DNA of 64,000 nt, from NCBI RefSeq assembly GCF_036250065.1, contig NZ_CP109199.1, positions 4,030,001-4,094,000 of the forward strand. Direction: 5' to 3'. Of this stretch, positions 13,818 to 22,002 are shown in pieces. Made by a program: the position numbers and the translations under genes. The notes under the pieces were generated by a model. That model saw only the letters and a program-made list of their open reading frames with translations, ran no database searches and was not told the DNA's origin. Source of the DNA: Micromonospora sp. NBC_01699. GTDB lineage: Bacteria; Actinomycetota; Actinomycetes; Mycobacteriales; Micromonosporaceae. Each line of letters begins with the position of its first letter. Position 1 is the stretch's first letter.

Positions 13818-14770
13818 CTGGGTTGCCTCTCAAGGTGCTCGGGGGTGGCGGTCAGGGCGATCCGGGTCACGCCGCTCCACGCCCGGATCCGGGCCGCTCC
13901 GGCGCGGGGCGCCACGGTGAGCCGGATCCCGCCGAGTCCGATGCCGAGCAGGGCGCGAAGCAGGACGGCGGTCCGTACGGCGGTGAAGCTGGAGCGGCGG
14001 TGGCGGGCGAAGAACAGCAGCATGCTGCGGTAGAGGTGGGGCCAGATCCAGCTCGGGTCGGCGCTGCTCGCACCGCCGACGTGGGTGGCCTGCACGCCGG
14101 GCAGGTAGACGACCCGGGCGCCCCGGCGCCACGCCTGGAGGCACAGTTCCTCGTCCTCGTAGTAGAGGAAGTAGCCCTCGTCGAGGCCACCGATGCCGCG
14201 CAGCACACTGGTGCGTACGGCCAGGCAGGCGCCGGAGAGCCAGTCGACGCTGACCGGCTCGGACGGCCGCCGGCAGGCGTCGTACGCGCGTCGGCGTCGG
14301 CGTCCGCCGAGCATCCGGCGCACCGGCACCGGTATCAGGCTGCCGCCGAACCGGGAGGCCAACACGCTGGTCAGGGACTCGAACGGGTGGGCGCTGATCG
14401 CCACCCGGCCGGTGCCGTCGACCAGTCGTGGCCCGGCGATCCCCACCTCGGGCCGTTGCCGGAGGTAGTGGATCAGCTCCCGGCTGGTGCCGTCCGGCAC
14501 CACGCAGTCCGGGTTGACCAGCAGCACGATGTCCGAGGTGACACCGGACAGTCCCTGGTTGACGGCCCGCGCGAAGCCGACGTTCGATTTGTTCTCGATC
14601 AGCTCGACCGTCGGGAAGTCCCGGCGCAGCAGGGCGACCGTGTTGTCGTCGGACGCGTTGTCGACCACCCGGACGGCCAGTCCGGCCCGATGCAGCGGTC
14701 GCACCGCGCGGGCGATCTCCCCGGCCGAGTTGTGGGTGACGATGACGGCGGTCGCCGGTGGCTGGTTCAT
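13805..14770 (-). CDS. Glycosyltransferase, GT2 family (rhamnosyltransferase-like)
   Basis: This is a 321-residue GT-A enzyme. It has the typical N-terminus AVIVTHNSAGEI, the nucleotide-binding VVDNASDDNT, the metal-site neighbourhood LLVNPDCVVPDG and the acceptor-loop segment YFLYYEDEELCLQAWRRG seen in rhamnosyltransferases (WbbL/RfbF-like). The C-terminal 60 residues are basic and hydrophobic (SMLLFFARHRR) and may sit at the membrane. The ATG at 14770 overlaps the stop of the polymerase gene (ATGA). It probably adds one sugar of the exopolysaccharide repeat; the sugar identity is unknown. Confidence 0.9.
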   Translation of the reverse strand: MNQPPATAVIVTHNSAGEIARAVRPLHRAGLAVRVVDNASDDNTVALLRRDFPTVELIENKSNVGFARAVNQGLSGVTSDIVLLVNPDCVVPDGTSRELIHYLRQRPEVGIAGPRLVDGTGRVAISAHPFESLTSVLASRFGGSLIPVPVRRMLGGRRRRRAYDACRRPSEPVSVDWLSGACLAVRTSVLRGIGGLDEGYFLYYEDEELCLQAWRRGARVVYLPGVQATHVGGASSADPSWIWPHLYRSMLLFFARHRRSSFTAVRTAVLLRALLGIGLGGIRLTVAPRAGAARIRAWSGVTRIALTATPEHLERQPRCTS

Positions 14771-16218
14771 CGCAGCACCGCCGGGGTTCGGCCGATCGGC
14801 GTACCGGTTCGTGTCGCCGGTCCGGCGGTGGCTGCTCCGGTGGGGCCGGAGCGGCCCGGTCCGGCGGCCCCGGACCTGAACAACCGGCCTCGGCCCGGTC
14901 CGACCGGTCGGCCGGGCGCGACGACGGCGAGGGCGCGGGGTGGGGCGACACCCGGGGTACGGACGAGCCCGCCGGCCCGCGCGGTCAACAGGGTCAGCGC
15001 CGGCAGCAGACCGAGTTCCCAGTGCCCCTCGGTCGGTCCGGCGAAGAACGCGCCGACGAGGAATCCGCAGGTCAGTGCCGTGAACGCGAGCGGCATCCCG
15101 TCCCGGTCGGCGAAACCGACCCGGAGCGTACGCAGCACCGGCCAGAGCACCGCGCAGAGCCCGATCAACCCGAAGTTGGCCAGCACCAGTACGTAGAACG
15201 CGTGGTAGACCGGTCCCACGTCGGTCATGCCCATGCCGGGCAGGTAGATGTCCCGGCTGGACTGGCCGAGTCCGGCGCCGGCGATCGGCTGGGTGGCGAA
15301 CACGTCCACCCCGACCGCGGCCTCGGGCGCCCGGTGCCCGGCGGACCGGCCGAACGCCGTCATCATCACCGACGAGCGTTCCCGTACGCCGGCGGAGAGG
15401 CTGAGCCCGGCCAGCAGCAGGATGCCGCCGGTGACGGTCCACGCCACGCCGCGCCGGATCACCGGCCCGCCCCGGACCACCATGATCAGGATCGCCAGCC
15501 CGGCGGCGAGCCAGATCGCCCGGTACGAGGCGAGCACGACGTCCGCGGTGAACCCGGCGGCCACCAGCACCAGCACTATCCGGCGCCAGCCGCGGGTCCG
15601 GCCGATCAGCACCATCAGCGGCGGCAGCGCCAGCGAGGACAGCAGTCCCCCGTGCCGGCCGGGCGTGGCCAGTTCGGCGGCGGTCAGCACCGTCGCCGCG
15701 CCCAGGTAGAGCAGCCCGGCGGCGCGCAGCGACCGGGAGTCGGCCAGGGTGTGCGTGGCGAGGAAGAAGTAACCGGGGATGATCGAGATCTGGTACGCGG
15801 CGACGATGACGTACATCGGCACGTTTCCCCGTACCAGGCCGTAGATCGCGGCCAGCGCGGTCAGCCCGGCCAGGGCCAGCATCGCCGCGTCGGTGCTGGT
15901 CCGGCGGGACCGCTCGCCCGTTTCGGGCAGCAGCCGGCGGGTGACCACCGCCGCGCAACCGGTCAGCAGGATCAGCGTGTGCATGATGATGATCGAGCGG
16001 ATGCCGCCGTCGCCGAGCAGCACACCGGCGATCGTGCCGCCGATGATGCCGAACGGGAGCACCGCCCACGGCCACAGCGTGAAGCCGATCCAGCACAGGA
16101 TGCCGAGTACGACGGTGAGGCCGAGACTGCCGGGCAGGCGTACGAGCAGCGTGGCGATGACGGTGCCGACCAGGGCGGCGGCCAGCACGGCGGTGGTCGG
16201 CAGGGCGCGCAACGTCAT
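14767..16218 (-). CDS. O-antigen ligase/Wzy-like polysaccharide polymerase
   Basis: This is a 483-residue membrane protein with about 10-12 hydrophobic segments, from LPTTAVLAAALVGTVIATLL at the start to FTALTCGFLVGAFFAG near 410. It has the large extracytoplasmic loop (about 270-340, containing FATQPIAGAGLGQSSRDIYL) typical of the O-antigen ligase/polymerase superfamily. In this locus, with a flippase and a Wzz-like protein, it is best read as the polymerase joining lipid-linked repeats outside the membrane. The last 65 residues are Pro/Gly/Ala-rich and probably cytoplasmic. Both ends overlap neighbours by 4 nt. Sequence in this family is poorly conserved, so the call rests on topology plus context. 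Confidence 0.85.
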   Translation of the reverse strand: MTLRALPTTAVLAAALVGTVIATLLVRLPGSLGLTVVLGILCWIGFTLWPWAVLPFGIIGGTIAGVLLGDGGIRSIIIMHTLILLTGCAAVVTRRLLPETGERSRRTSTDAAMLALAGLTALAAIYGLVRGNVPMYVIVAAYQISIIPGYFFLATHTLADSRSLRAAGLLYLGAATVLTAAELATPGRHGGLLSSLALPPLMVLIGRTRGWRRIVLVLVAAGFTADVVLASYRAIWLAAGLAILIMVVRGGPVIRRGVAWTVTGGILLLAGLSLSAGVRERSSVMMTAFGRSAGHRAPEAAVGVDVFATQPIAGAGLGQSSRDIYLPGMGMTDVGPVYHAFYVLVLANFGLIGLCAVLWPVLRTLRVGFADRDGMPLAFTALTCGFLVGAFFAGPTEGHWELGLLPALTLLTARAGGLVRTPGVAPPRALAVVAPGRPVGPGRGRLFRSGAAGPGRSGPTGAATAGPATRTGTPIGRTPAVLR

Positions 16219-17393
16219 CGCGGCACCCGTTCCGTACGTCCGGCCGGTCCGGCGACCCCGGCCGGGGCGGTGCGCGATCGGACGGGCAGTTCGGCGAGCA
16301 GTTCGCGGAGCCGGTCACCGCGTACCGACCAGCTGTTGGCGACCGCCGTCGCGCGGCGCCGGGCCACCTGCTCCGGGTGGGTCGCGTCGGACAGGGCCGC
16401 CTCGACCTCGGCGACGAAGGCGGGCGCGTCCCCGGCCAGCCGGACCGGACCGGCGAGCGGACGCAGCGCCGGCAGCGGGGTGGCGACCACCGGCAGGCCG
16501 AGGGCCAGGTATTCGTAGCACTTCTTCGGGTGCACGTAGTCGATCAGCCCACCCACCCGGTAAGGGATCACGCCGACGTCGCAACCGCGCAGCACGGCCG
16601 GCGCCTCGGCGTACGGGACGGCGTCGTGCAGGCGTACGTTGGGCAACCCGGCCAACGGCGCGCGGCCCGCCGGGGTGGCCGGGCCGACCAGGACGAACGT
16701 CCACTCCGGCCGGGACCGGGCGACCGCCGCGACCAGGTCGGCGTCGAATGCCCGGGTGTCCACCGCGCCGAGGTAACCGAGCCGGGGTCGGGGCAGCGGG
16801 TCCAGCCAGGACGCGCTCGGCCCGTCCGGGGTGAACCGGTCCGGGTCGCAGCCGTTGGGCAGCACCACCGGTGGCCGGCGGGCCGCCGGCAACCGCTCGG
16901 GCAGCGCCGAGGACGAGGCCAGGACCAGGTCGGCGGCACCGACGGCGGCCCGCAGGCCCCGGCGCAGGTGCCAACGGTTCCACCGGCGGGTGAAGGTCCA
17001 GTCGAGGTCGGTCGCGTCGTAGACGACCGCGCTCTCGCCGAGCCGGCCGGCGACCGGCGCGGCGAGGTCCTCGTCGAGCCAGAGCAGCCGGGCGCCGGGG
17101 TGCCGGTCGAGCCAGGACCGCAGCCAGGCCGCGGTGAGCCGGCGGGTGAGCAGGTTGACCGGCGGAAACTGCCGGCCGTACGGCAGCGGGCTCGGCCCGA
17201 CCGCGTGCCACAGGGAGTCGCCGACCCGCCGTACGGTGGGTCGCGGGCACGGGTGGTTGTCCGGCGGGTCGACGAAGATCACCCGGAAGTCGACGGCGAG
17301 TTGCCGGGCCAGCGCGTGCTGCCGGTGGGCGGCGACCCGCCACGGGCTCCCGCTGAACATCAGCACCCAGTCCGGCTCGGTACGGTCAGCCAC
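16215..17393 (-). CDS. Glycosyltransferase, GT-B fold (GT4-like)
   Basis: This is a 392-residue enzyme. The N-terminal half (WVLMFSGSPWRVAAHRQHAL, VIFVDPPDN, ARLLWLDEDLAAP) resembles the glycosyltransferase-4-like N domain. The C-terminal half carries the donor-site features LGYLGAVDTRAFD and HPKKCYEYLALGLPVVATP. It is cytoplasmic and probably adds a sugar to the repeat unit. Its ATG overlaps the 3' end of the upstream GT2 gene by 8 nt and its stop overlaps the polymerase start. Residues 8-125 are clearly related to the C-terminal extension of that upstream GT2, suggesting duplication of half a gene. Confidence 0.88.
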   Translation of the reverse strand: MADRTEPDWVLMFSGSPWRVAAHRQHALARQLAVDFRVIFVDPPDNHPCPRPTVRRVGDSLWHAVGPSPLPYGRQFPPVNLLTRRLTAAWLRSWLDRHPGARLLWLDEDLAAPVAGRLGESAVVYDATDLDWTFTRRWNRWHLRRGLRAAVGAADLVLASSSALPERLPAARRPPVVLPNGCDPDRFTPDGPSASWLDPLPRPRLGYLGAVDTRAFDADLVAAVARSRPEWTFVLVGPATPAGRAPLAGLPNVRLHDAVPYAEAPAVLRGCDVGVIPYRVGGLIDYVHPKKCYEYLALGLPVVATPLPALRPLAGPVRLAGDAPAFVAEVEAALSDATHPEQVARRRATAVANSWSVRGDRLRELLAELPVRSRTAPAGVAGPAGRTERVPR

Positions 17394-18696
17394 GGGACGG
17401 CTCCAACGTCGGCGCCTCCGGCGTCGCGGCTACGGTCGCGTCCTCGCCGAGCCGACCGCCGAGGCGCAGTCCCCCCTCGTCGACCCGGAGCACCCGGGCG
17501 CCGGGGCGCTGGTCCAGCCACCGGCGCAGCACCGCCGCGGCGACCCGGCGGTTGAGCCAGTCCACCGGGGGCAGCAGCCGGCCCAACGGCAGCACGGTCG
17601 GGACGCTCGCCAGCCACACCGAGTCGCCGACCTGCCGGATGGTCGACCGCCAGCGGGAGAAGCGGGCCGGCGGATCGACGAACAGCACCCGGCGGTCGGC
17701 GGCCAGTGCCCCGACCAGCGCGGTGCTGTGCCGGCCGGTGTTCGCCCACGCGTCCGCGCTGGAGAGCACCAGCCAGTCGCGGATGTCGCCGTCCGGCAGC
17801 GGTCCGACGTCGCCGCGCAGGGCGGCCCGCAGGTCACCCCAGCCGAGGGTGACGTGCCGGCCGAAGATCCGCTTGACGACGTGGTCGACGATCAGCACGG
17901 CCCGGAACAGGATCAGCCGGTGTCGCGGTTCGGTCAGCCGCAGGTAGCAGACCAGGCTGCCGAGCAGGTGCCGGAACCGGACGGCCGGTCCCAGCAGTCG
18001 GCAGGAGGCGCCGCGGGTGTGGGTGACGACCGCGTCCGGGATCATCCAGAGCCGGTGCCCGGCCGCCTGGAGCGTACGGGCGAGCATCGCGTCGTTCCAG
18101 TAGAGCGGGAACCGTTCGTCGAAGACACGGTCGGCCGGCAGCACCGCCCGGCGCAGCAGCATGCAGCTGCCCGAGGCCAGTTGCCGGGGCCGGGAGAAGT
18201 CCTGGCCGCGCATCTGGAACGTGTGCAGGGCCCGGCGGAACACCGGGATCCGGCGCAGCGCGGTGACCAGGGCGATGGTGGCGGTGAAGCTCGGCAACTG
18301 GACGTAGTGCTGCTGGAAGGTGCCGTCCGGGTTGAGGTAGAGCGGGCTGACCCCGGCCGCGTCCGGTCGTTCGCGGAGGAATCCGACCATCGTCTCCAGC
18401 GCGCCCGGATGGGCGACGACGTCGCTGTTGAGCAGCAGGACCAACTCGCCGGACGACTGCCGGTACGCCTGGTTGACCGCGGCGGCGAAGCCCACGTTGT
18501 GCCGGTTGCGGGTGAGTCGTACGTCGGGGTCGGCGGCCAGCATCTCGGCCGACCCGTCACGGGAGCCGTTGTCGACCGCCACCACCTCGTAGCGCAGTCC
18601 GGCGCCGGTTGTCGCCCGCAGGGAATCCAGGCAGCGCCGGGTCTCGTCCCGGGTGTTCCAACTGACCAGCAGTACGGAGACCAGTGGCGGGTTCAC
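17386..18696 (-). CDS. GT2 glycosyltransferase with appended half GT-B domain
   Basis: This is a 436-residue protein. Residues 1-290 form a GT2 enzyme (VLLVSWNTRDETRRCLDS; VVAVDNGSRDGS; LLLNSDVVAHPGALE; a conserved SGSCMLLRR segment). Residues about 305-420 do not belong to GT2. They match the N-terminal half of the next gene's product (DWVLMFSG versus DWLVLSSA; VIFVDPP versus VLFVDPP; RVGDSLW versus QVGDSVW; DRHPGARLLWLDE versus DQRPGARVLRVDE). No donor-binding half follows, so the added part cannot be a complete GT-B transferase. It may bind an acceptor or a partner. The ATG at 18696 overlaps the upstream methyltransferase stop (ATGA). Confidence 0.88.
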   Translation of the reverse strand: MNPPLVSVLLVSWNTRDETRRCLDSLRATTGAGLRYEVVAVDNGSRDGSAEMLAADPDVRLTRNRHNVGFAAAVNQAYRQSSGELVLLLNSDVVAHPGALETMVGFLRERPDAAGVSPLYLNPDGTFQQHYVQLPSFTATIALVTALRRIPVFRRALHTFQMRGQDFSRPRQLASGSCMLLRRAVLPADRVFDERFPLYWNDAMLARTLQAAGHRLWMIPDAVVTHTRGASCRLLGPAVRFRHLLGSLVCYLRLTEPRHRLILFRAVLIVDHVVKRIFGRHVTLGWGDLRAALRGDVGPLPDGDIRDWLVLSSADAWANTGRHSTALVGALAADRRVLFVDPPARFSRWRSTIRQVGDSVWLASVPTVLPLGRLLPPVDWLNRRVAAAVLRRWLDQRPGARVLRVDEGGLRLGGRLGEDATVAATPEAPTLEPSRG

Positions 18697-19550
18697 GCGA
18701 CCGCCCCCGCTTCGTCGTACCGGGCGACGAGCCGGATCGCGTCACCGAGGCGGGGATGGCTGACCCGGGGTGAGCCGCTGGCCACCCAGTCGGCGACCAG
18801 CAGGACGCGCGCGTTGGCCAGCCGGCCCCAGCGTTGCCAGTAGAACCGGGAGAACACGGTGTCCTGGCGGACGATCTCGAAGCCGGAGTCGGTGACCAGC
18901 CGGGTCAACGACTCCGGGGTGAAGTGCCAGCGATGGTAGCGGGGTTGCAGGTGTGGCCAGGCGTCGCCGAGGCGGCGGGCGGCGGCCGAACCGATGTTCG
19001 GCACCTCCAACGCCAACCAACCCCCCGGCACCAACGCATCCCGCGCCGCCCGCAGAAACTCCCGAGGCTCCTCCACATGCTCCAACACATGAAAAGCACA
19101 AACCGCCTCCACCGACCGAACCGGCGCCACCTCCTCGAAACACCCCACCCGCACCGGCACACCCAACCGCTCCACCGCGAACCGAGCCGCCGACTCCGAA
19201 ACCTCCACCCCCTGCGCCGCGATCCCCGCCCGCCGAGCCGCCTCCACAAAAAACCCACCCGCCGAACCCGCCTCCACCAACGAAGACGGCCGAGCAACCG
19301 ACAACAACCACCGCAACCGCCGACCCGACTCGAACCGACGCGGCCCCATCAGGAAATAGTCCTCATAACCCTCACCCCGGAAATACGACTCGTCGTACAA
19401 CTCCTCCGGCGGCGGCGAACCAGCAGCCGTCCACGAAAACGCACACGACTCACACCGCCACAACAACCCACCGAGCACACTCCGATGCCCACCACCACGC
19501 CCACACAACAAACAGCGGGCGAGTTCGACCTGCCCGAGCTGACCGATCAT
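18693..19550 (-). CDS. Class I SAM methyltransferase with N-terminal Cys4 motif (copy A)
   Basis: This 285-residue protein begins with a probable zinc site, CLLCG then CESC about 15 residues later. The SAM-binding VEAGSAGGFFVEAARRAG, the CAFHVLEHVEEPREFL motif of the UbiE/type-11 group and GGWLALEVPNIGS follow. It probably methylates a sugar or sugar nucleotide of the exopolysaccharide. The start ATG 19550 has a very good GGAGGAG 6-7 nt upstream and overlaps the stop of copy B (ATGA). Codons for about residues 12-195 come from the 551-bp block identical to copy B and use TTG, GGT and TGT, unlike the flanking genes. The C-terminal third differs from copy B and probably sets acceptor specificity. 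Confidence 0.88.
   Translation of the reverse strand: MIGQLGQVELARCLLCGRGGGHRSVLGGLLWRCESCAFSWTAAGSPPPEELYDESYFRGEGYEDYFLMGPRRFESGRRLRWLLSVARPSSLVEAGSAGGFFVEAARRAGIAAQGVEVSESAARFAVERLGVPVRVGCFEEVAPVRSVEAVCAFHVLEHVEEPREFLRAARDALVPGGWLALEVPNIGSAAARRLGDAWPHLQPRYHRWHFTPESLTRLVTDSGFEIVRQDTVFSRFYWQRWGRLANARVLLVADWVASGSPRVSHPRLGDAIRLVARYDEAGAVA
18965..19515. repeat. 551-bp direct repeat, copy A
   Basis: This is identical base for base to 19825-20375 by my line-by-line comparison, with a constant offset of 860 bases. It lies wholly inside the methyltransferase coding region. A further 62 identical bases at 18871-18932 match 19731-19792, separated from the main block by a divergent 32-base patch. On the coding strand it is T-richer than the surroundings. 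Confidence 0.95.
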
Positions 19551-20443
19551 CGTTTTCTCCTCCGGGTTCCGGTGGGCAACTGGGCGACGATCCGCAACAG
19601 GTCGCCAAGACGGGGGTGGGTGAGTCGGGGGGAACGGGTGCCCGCCAGGTCGGCGGGAAGCAGGTGATGCACGTGCCGCCACCGGTAGCGCAGCGGCATG
19701 TAATAGCGGAAGACCGTGGTGTCACGCCGGACGATCTCGAAGCCGGAGTCGGTGACCAGCCGGGTCAACGACTCCGGGGTGAAGTGCCAGCGGTGGAAAC
19801 GGGGCTGCAACCCGGACCATTCGACGCCGAGGCGGCGGGCGGCGGCCGAACCGATGTTCGGCACCTCCAACGCCAACCAACCCCCCGGCACCAACGCATC
19901 CCGCGCCGCCCGCAGAAACTCCCGAGGCTCCTCCACATGCTCCAACACATGAAAAGCACAAACCGCCTCCACCGACCGAACCGGCGCCACCTCCTCGAAA
20001 CACCCCACCCGCACCGGCACACCCAACCGCTCCACCGCGAACCGAGCCGCCGACTCCGAAACCTCCACCCCCTGCGCCGCGATCCCCGCCCGCCGAGCCG
20101 CCTCCACAAAAAACCCACCCGCCGAACCCGCCTCCACCAACGAAGACGGCCGAGCAACCGACAACAACCACCGCAACCGCCGACCCGACTCGAACCGACG
20201 CGGCCCCATCAGGAAATAGTCCTCATAACCCTCACCCCGGAAATACGACTCGTCGTACAACTCCTCCGGCGGCGGCGAACCAGCAGCCGTCCACGAAAAC
20301 GCACACGACTCACACCGCCACAACAACCCACCGAGCACACTCCGATGCCCACCACCACGCCCACACAACAAACAGGTCGGCTGATCCGGTGAACTACTCG
20401 GCGGCGACGCCACGACCGGGTACGACGGTTCGGGAACATTCAT
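19547..20443 (-). CDS. Class I SAM methyltransferase with N-terminal Cys4 motif (copy B)
   Basis: This is a 298-residue paralogue of the next gene: the same CLLCG...CESC motif, the same SAM site and the same HVLEHVEEP motif. Identity is complete across the shared 551-bp block. The N-terminus (MNVPEPSYPVVASPPSS) and the last 90 residues (from about 205) are its own, ending in a basic tail GTRRRKR. The ATG at 20443 overlaps the flippase stop (ATGA). Two near-twin methyltransferases in one operon suggest methylation at two positions or on two sugars. Because the flanks diverge while the centre is identical, recent gene conversion is a better explanation than a fresh duplication. Confidence 0.88.
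   Translation of the reverse strand: MNVPEPSYPVVASPPSSSPDQPTCLLCGRGGGHRSVLGGLLWRCESCAFSWTAAGSPPPEELYDESYFRGEGYEDYFLMGPRRFESGRRLRWLLSVARPSSLVEAGSAGGFFVEAARRAGIAAQGVEVSESAARFAVERLGVPVRVGCFEEVAPVRSVEAVCAFHVLEHVEEPREFLRAARDALVPGGWLALEVPNIGSAAARRLGVEWSGLQPRFHRWHFTPESLTRLVTDSGFEIVRRDTTVFRYYMPLRYRWRHVHHLLPADLAGTRSPRLTHPRLGDLLRIVAQLPTGTRRRKR
19825..20375. repeat. 551-bp direct repeat, copy B
   Basis: This is the second member of the identical pair. Identity stops abruptly at 20375, where the N-terminal codons unique to copy B begin. There are no terminal inverted repeats, target duplications or transposase, so it is not an insertion element. Confidence 0.95.
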
Positions 20444-22002
20444 CGGGCACCCACCCGGTCCGGCGCCACCGGCGGATCGACCCGGCGCAGCAGTGCGCGC
20501 AGCCGGACCCGGTCACCGGTGCCCACCGCCCCGACGGCGGCGAGCAGTACGGCCGCGACCAGCAGGGTGAGCCCGCCCCGGCTGAGTACGGCCAGGGCCG
20601 CGTCGAGCCGTCCCGGACCGTCCGGCAGGTGCCCGGAGGCGAGCGCGCCGACCAGCCCGGCGGCGACCGCCACCGCGACCGGTGGCCAGATGATCCGCAG
20701 CAGCGGGGCGATCGCCCGGCCGGTACGGCGGTGGAAGTGCACCAGGAAGTAGGGGGTGGCCAGCAGCACCGCCAGCGCGGTGGCGGTCGGCACCCCGGCC
20801 GGGCCGAGCAGGTACAGCAGCGGGACGGTGAGGGCGAGGTTGAGTACGACGGAGATGACCGCGTACCCGGTTTCCAGTCCGGGGCGGCCCTCGACCCGGG
20901 TGACGATCGCGGTCGCGCCGAGCGCCAGGGTGATCGCGTAGCAGGGTGCCAGGATGACGATGTTGAGGGCGGCCCAGGCGACGGGTTGCCCGAGCCAGAG
21001 CCGGACCAGCGGATCGGCGCAGACCATCAGTGCCGCCGCGCCGGGTACGACGAAGAGGGCCAGGTACCGGGTGGTGGTCAGGTTGAAGCGGTCCAGCCAG
21101 CCCGGTCCCTCCTGCGCGGCCCGGGTGACCGCCATCGGGAAGAGGGCGGTCAGCACGAATCCGGGTACCAGCCGGAGCAGGTTGAGCAGCCGCCCGCCGA
21201 TGTCGAAGCCACCGGCGACGGTCGGGCCGAAGAAGCCGCCGAGCACGAACCGGTCCAGGTCGGTGTTGATCGCACCGGCGGCGCTGGTGACCTGCACCCG
21301 CAGCCCGTAGCCGCTGACCACCCGCAGGTCGGCCCGGCGCAGTTCCCACGGGCGGGGTGACATCGCCGGTTGGCAGCGCCGGGCCGCCGCCACGAGCAGC
21401 ACCGTACGCAGCGCGCTGGTGACCGCCGCCGAGCCGGCCAGCGCGGCGAGCCCACCGCCGAGGCGTACGACGGCGACGGCGAGCGCGGCGCCGACCAGGG
21501 CGGATCCACCGGTGGTCCAGGCGATGGGCGCGTACCGCTGTGAGCCTTCGAGCACCGCCCGCCAGGGCAGTGCCACCCCGTCGAGCAGGAGCCCGACCAG
21601 CAGTGCCATCGCCGCCCGCCGGGCCTCGACGGCCAGGTCGCCGAAGTGCAGCAGCCGGACCAGCCAGGGCCAGCAGGCGACCGTCGCGGCGAGCGCGGTG
21701 ACACCGAGGCAGACCGACCAGCCGAGGCCGAGGCCGAGCACGGCTCGGGTGCGCCGTTGGTCGGTACCGGGCCCGACCGCGGCGACCTCGCGCACGAGCG
21801 CGGAACCTAGCCCGAGGTCGACCAGGGCGATCATCGCGACCAGGCCGCTGAGCAGGACCCAGACACCGAACTCGCGGGCGCCGAGCCGCTCGTAGACGAT
21901 CGGCAGCGACACCAGGCCGGCGACTGCCGTGATGGCCCGCGCGCCGAGCAGGCTGAGGGTGTTGCGGGTGACCCGGCGGCTGGCCGCTGTCGCGCTAGCC
22001 AC
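20440..22002 (-). CDS. Polysaccharide flippase (Wzx/MATE-like)
   Basis: This is a 520-residue integral membrane protein with about 12-14 hydrophobic segments and the N-terminal pattern of the polysaccharide transporter family (NTLSLLGARAITAVAGLVSL, then YERLGAREFGVWVLLSGL). It should move lipid-linked repeat units across the cytoplasmic membrane for the Wzy-like polymerase. The start lies 8 nt inside the sugar-transferase gene and the stop overlaps methyltransferase copy B. The C-terminus is a short cytoplasmic basic tail. Confidence 0.9.
   Translation of the reverse strand: MASATAASRRVTRNTLSLLGARAITAVAGLVSLPIVYERLGAREFGVWVLLSGLVAMIALVDLGLGSALVREVAAVGPGTDQRRTRAVLGLGLGWSVCLGVTALAATVACWPWLVRLLHFGDLAVEARRAAMALLVGLLLDGVALPWRAVLEGSQRYAPIAWTTGGSALVGAALAVAVVRLGGGLAALAGSAAVTSALRTVLLVAAARRCQPAMSPRPWELRRADLRVVSGYGLRVQVTSAAGAINTDLDRFVLGGFFGPTVAGGFDIGGRLLNLLRLVPGFVLTALFPMAVTRAAQEGPGWLDRFNLTTTRYLALFVVPGAAALMVCADPLVRLWLGQPVAWAALNIVILAPCYAITLALGATAIVTRVEGRPGLETGYAVISVVLNLALTVPLLYLLGPAGVPTATALAVLLATPYFLVHFHRRTGRAIAPLLRIIWPPVAVAVAAGLVGALASGHLPDGPGRLDAALAVLSRGGLTLLVAAVLLAAVGAVGTGDRVRLRALLRRVDPPVAPDRVGAR

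Noticed and set aside
14758-16518. 586-codon plus-strand frame opposite the Wzy-like gene
   Set aside because: It spans the overlap of two real minus-strand genes and consists of Gly/Arg/Gln-rich filler.
18965-20375. Insertion sequence or transposon as explanation of the 551-bp repeats
   Set aside because: There are no inverted ends, no target duplication and no transposase; the repeats lie in phase within two homologous genes.
18953-20392. Long plus-strand frame of 479 codons opposite the two methyltransferases
   Set aside because: It is a Pro/Thr/His-rich shadow of the repeat block with no domain, start site or codon logic; the minus-strand frames show clear methyltransferase motifs and ATGA-coupled starts.
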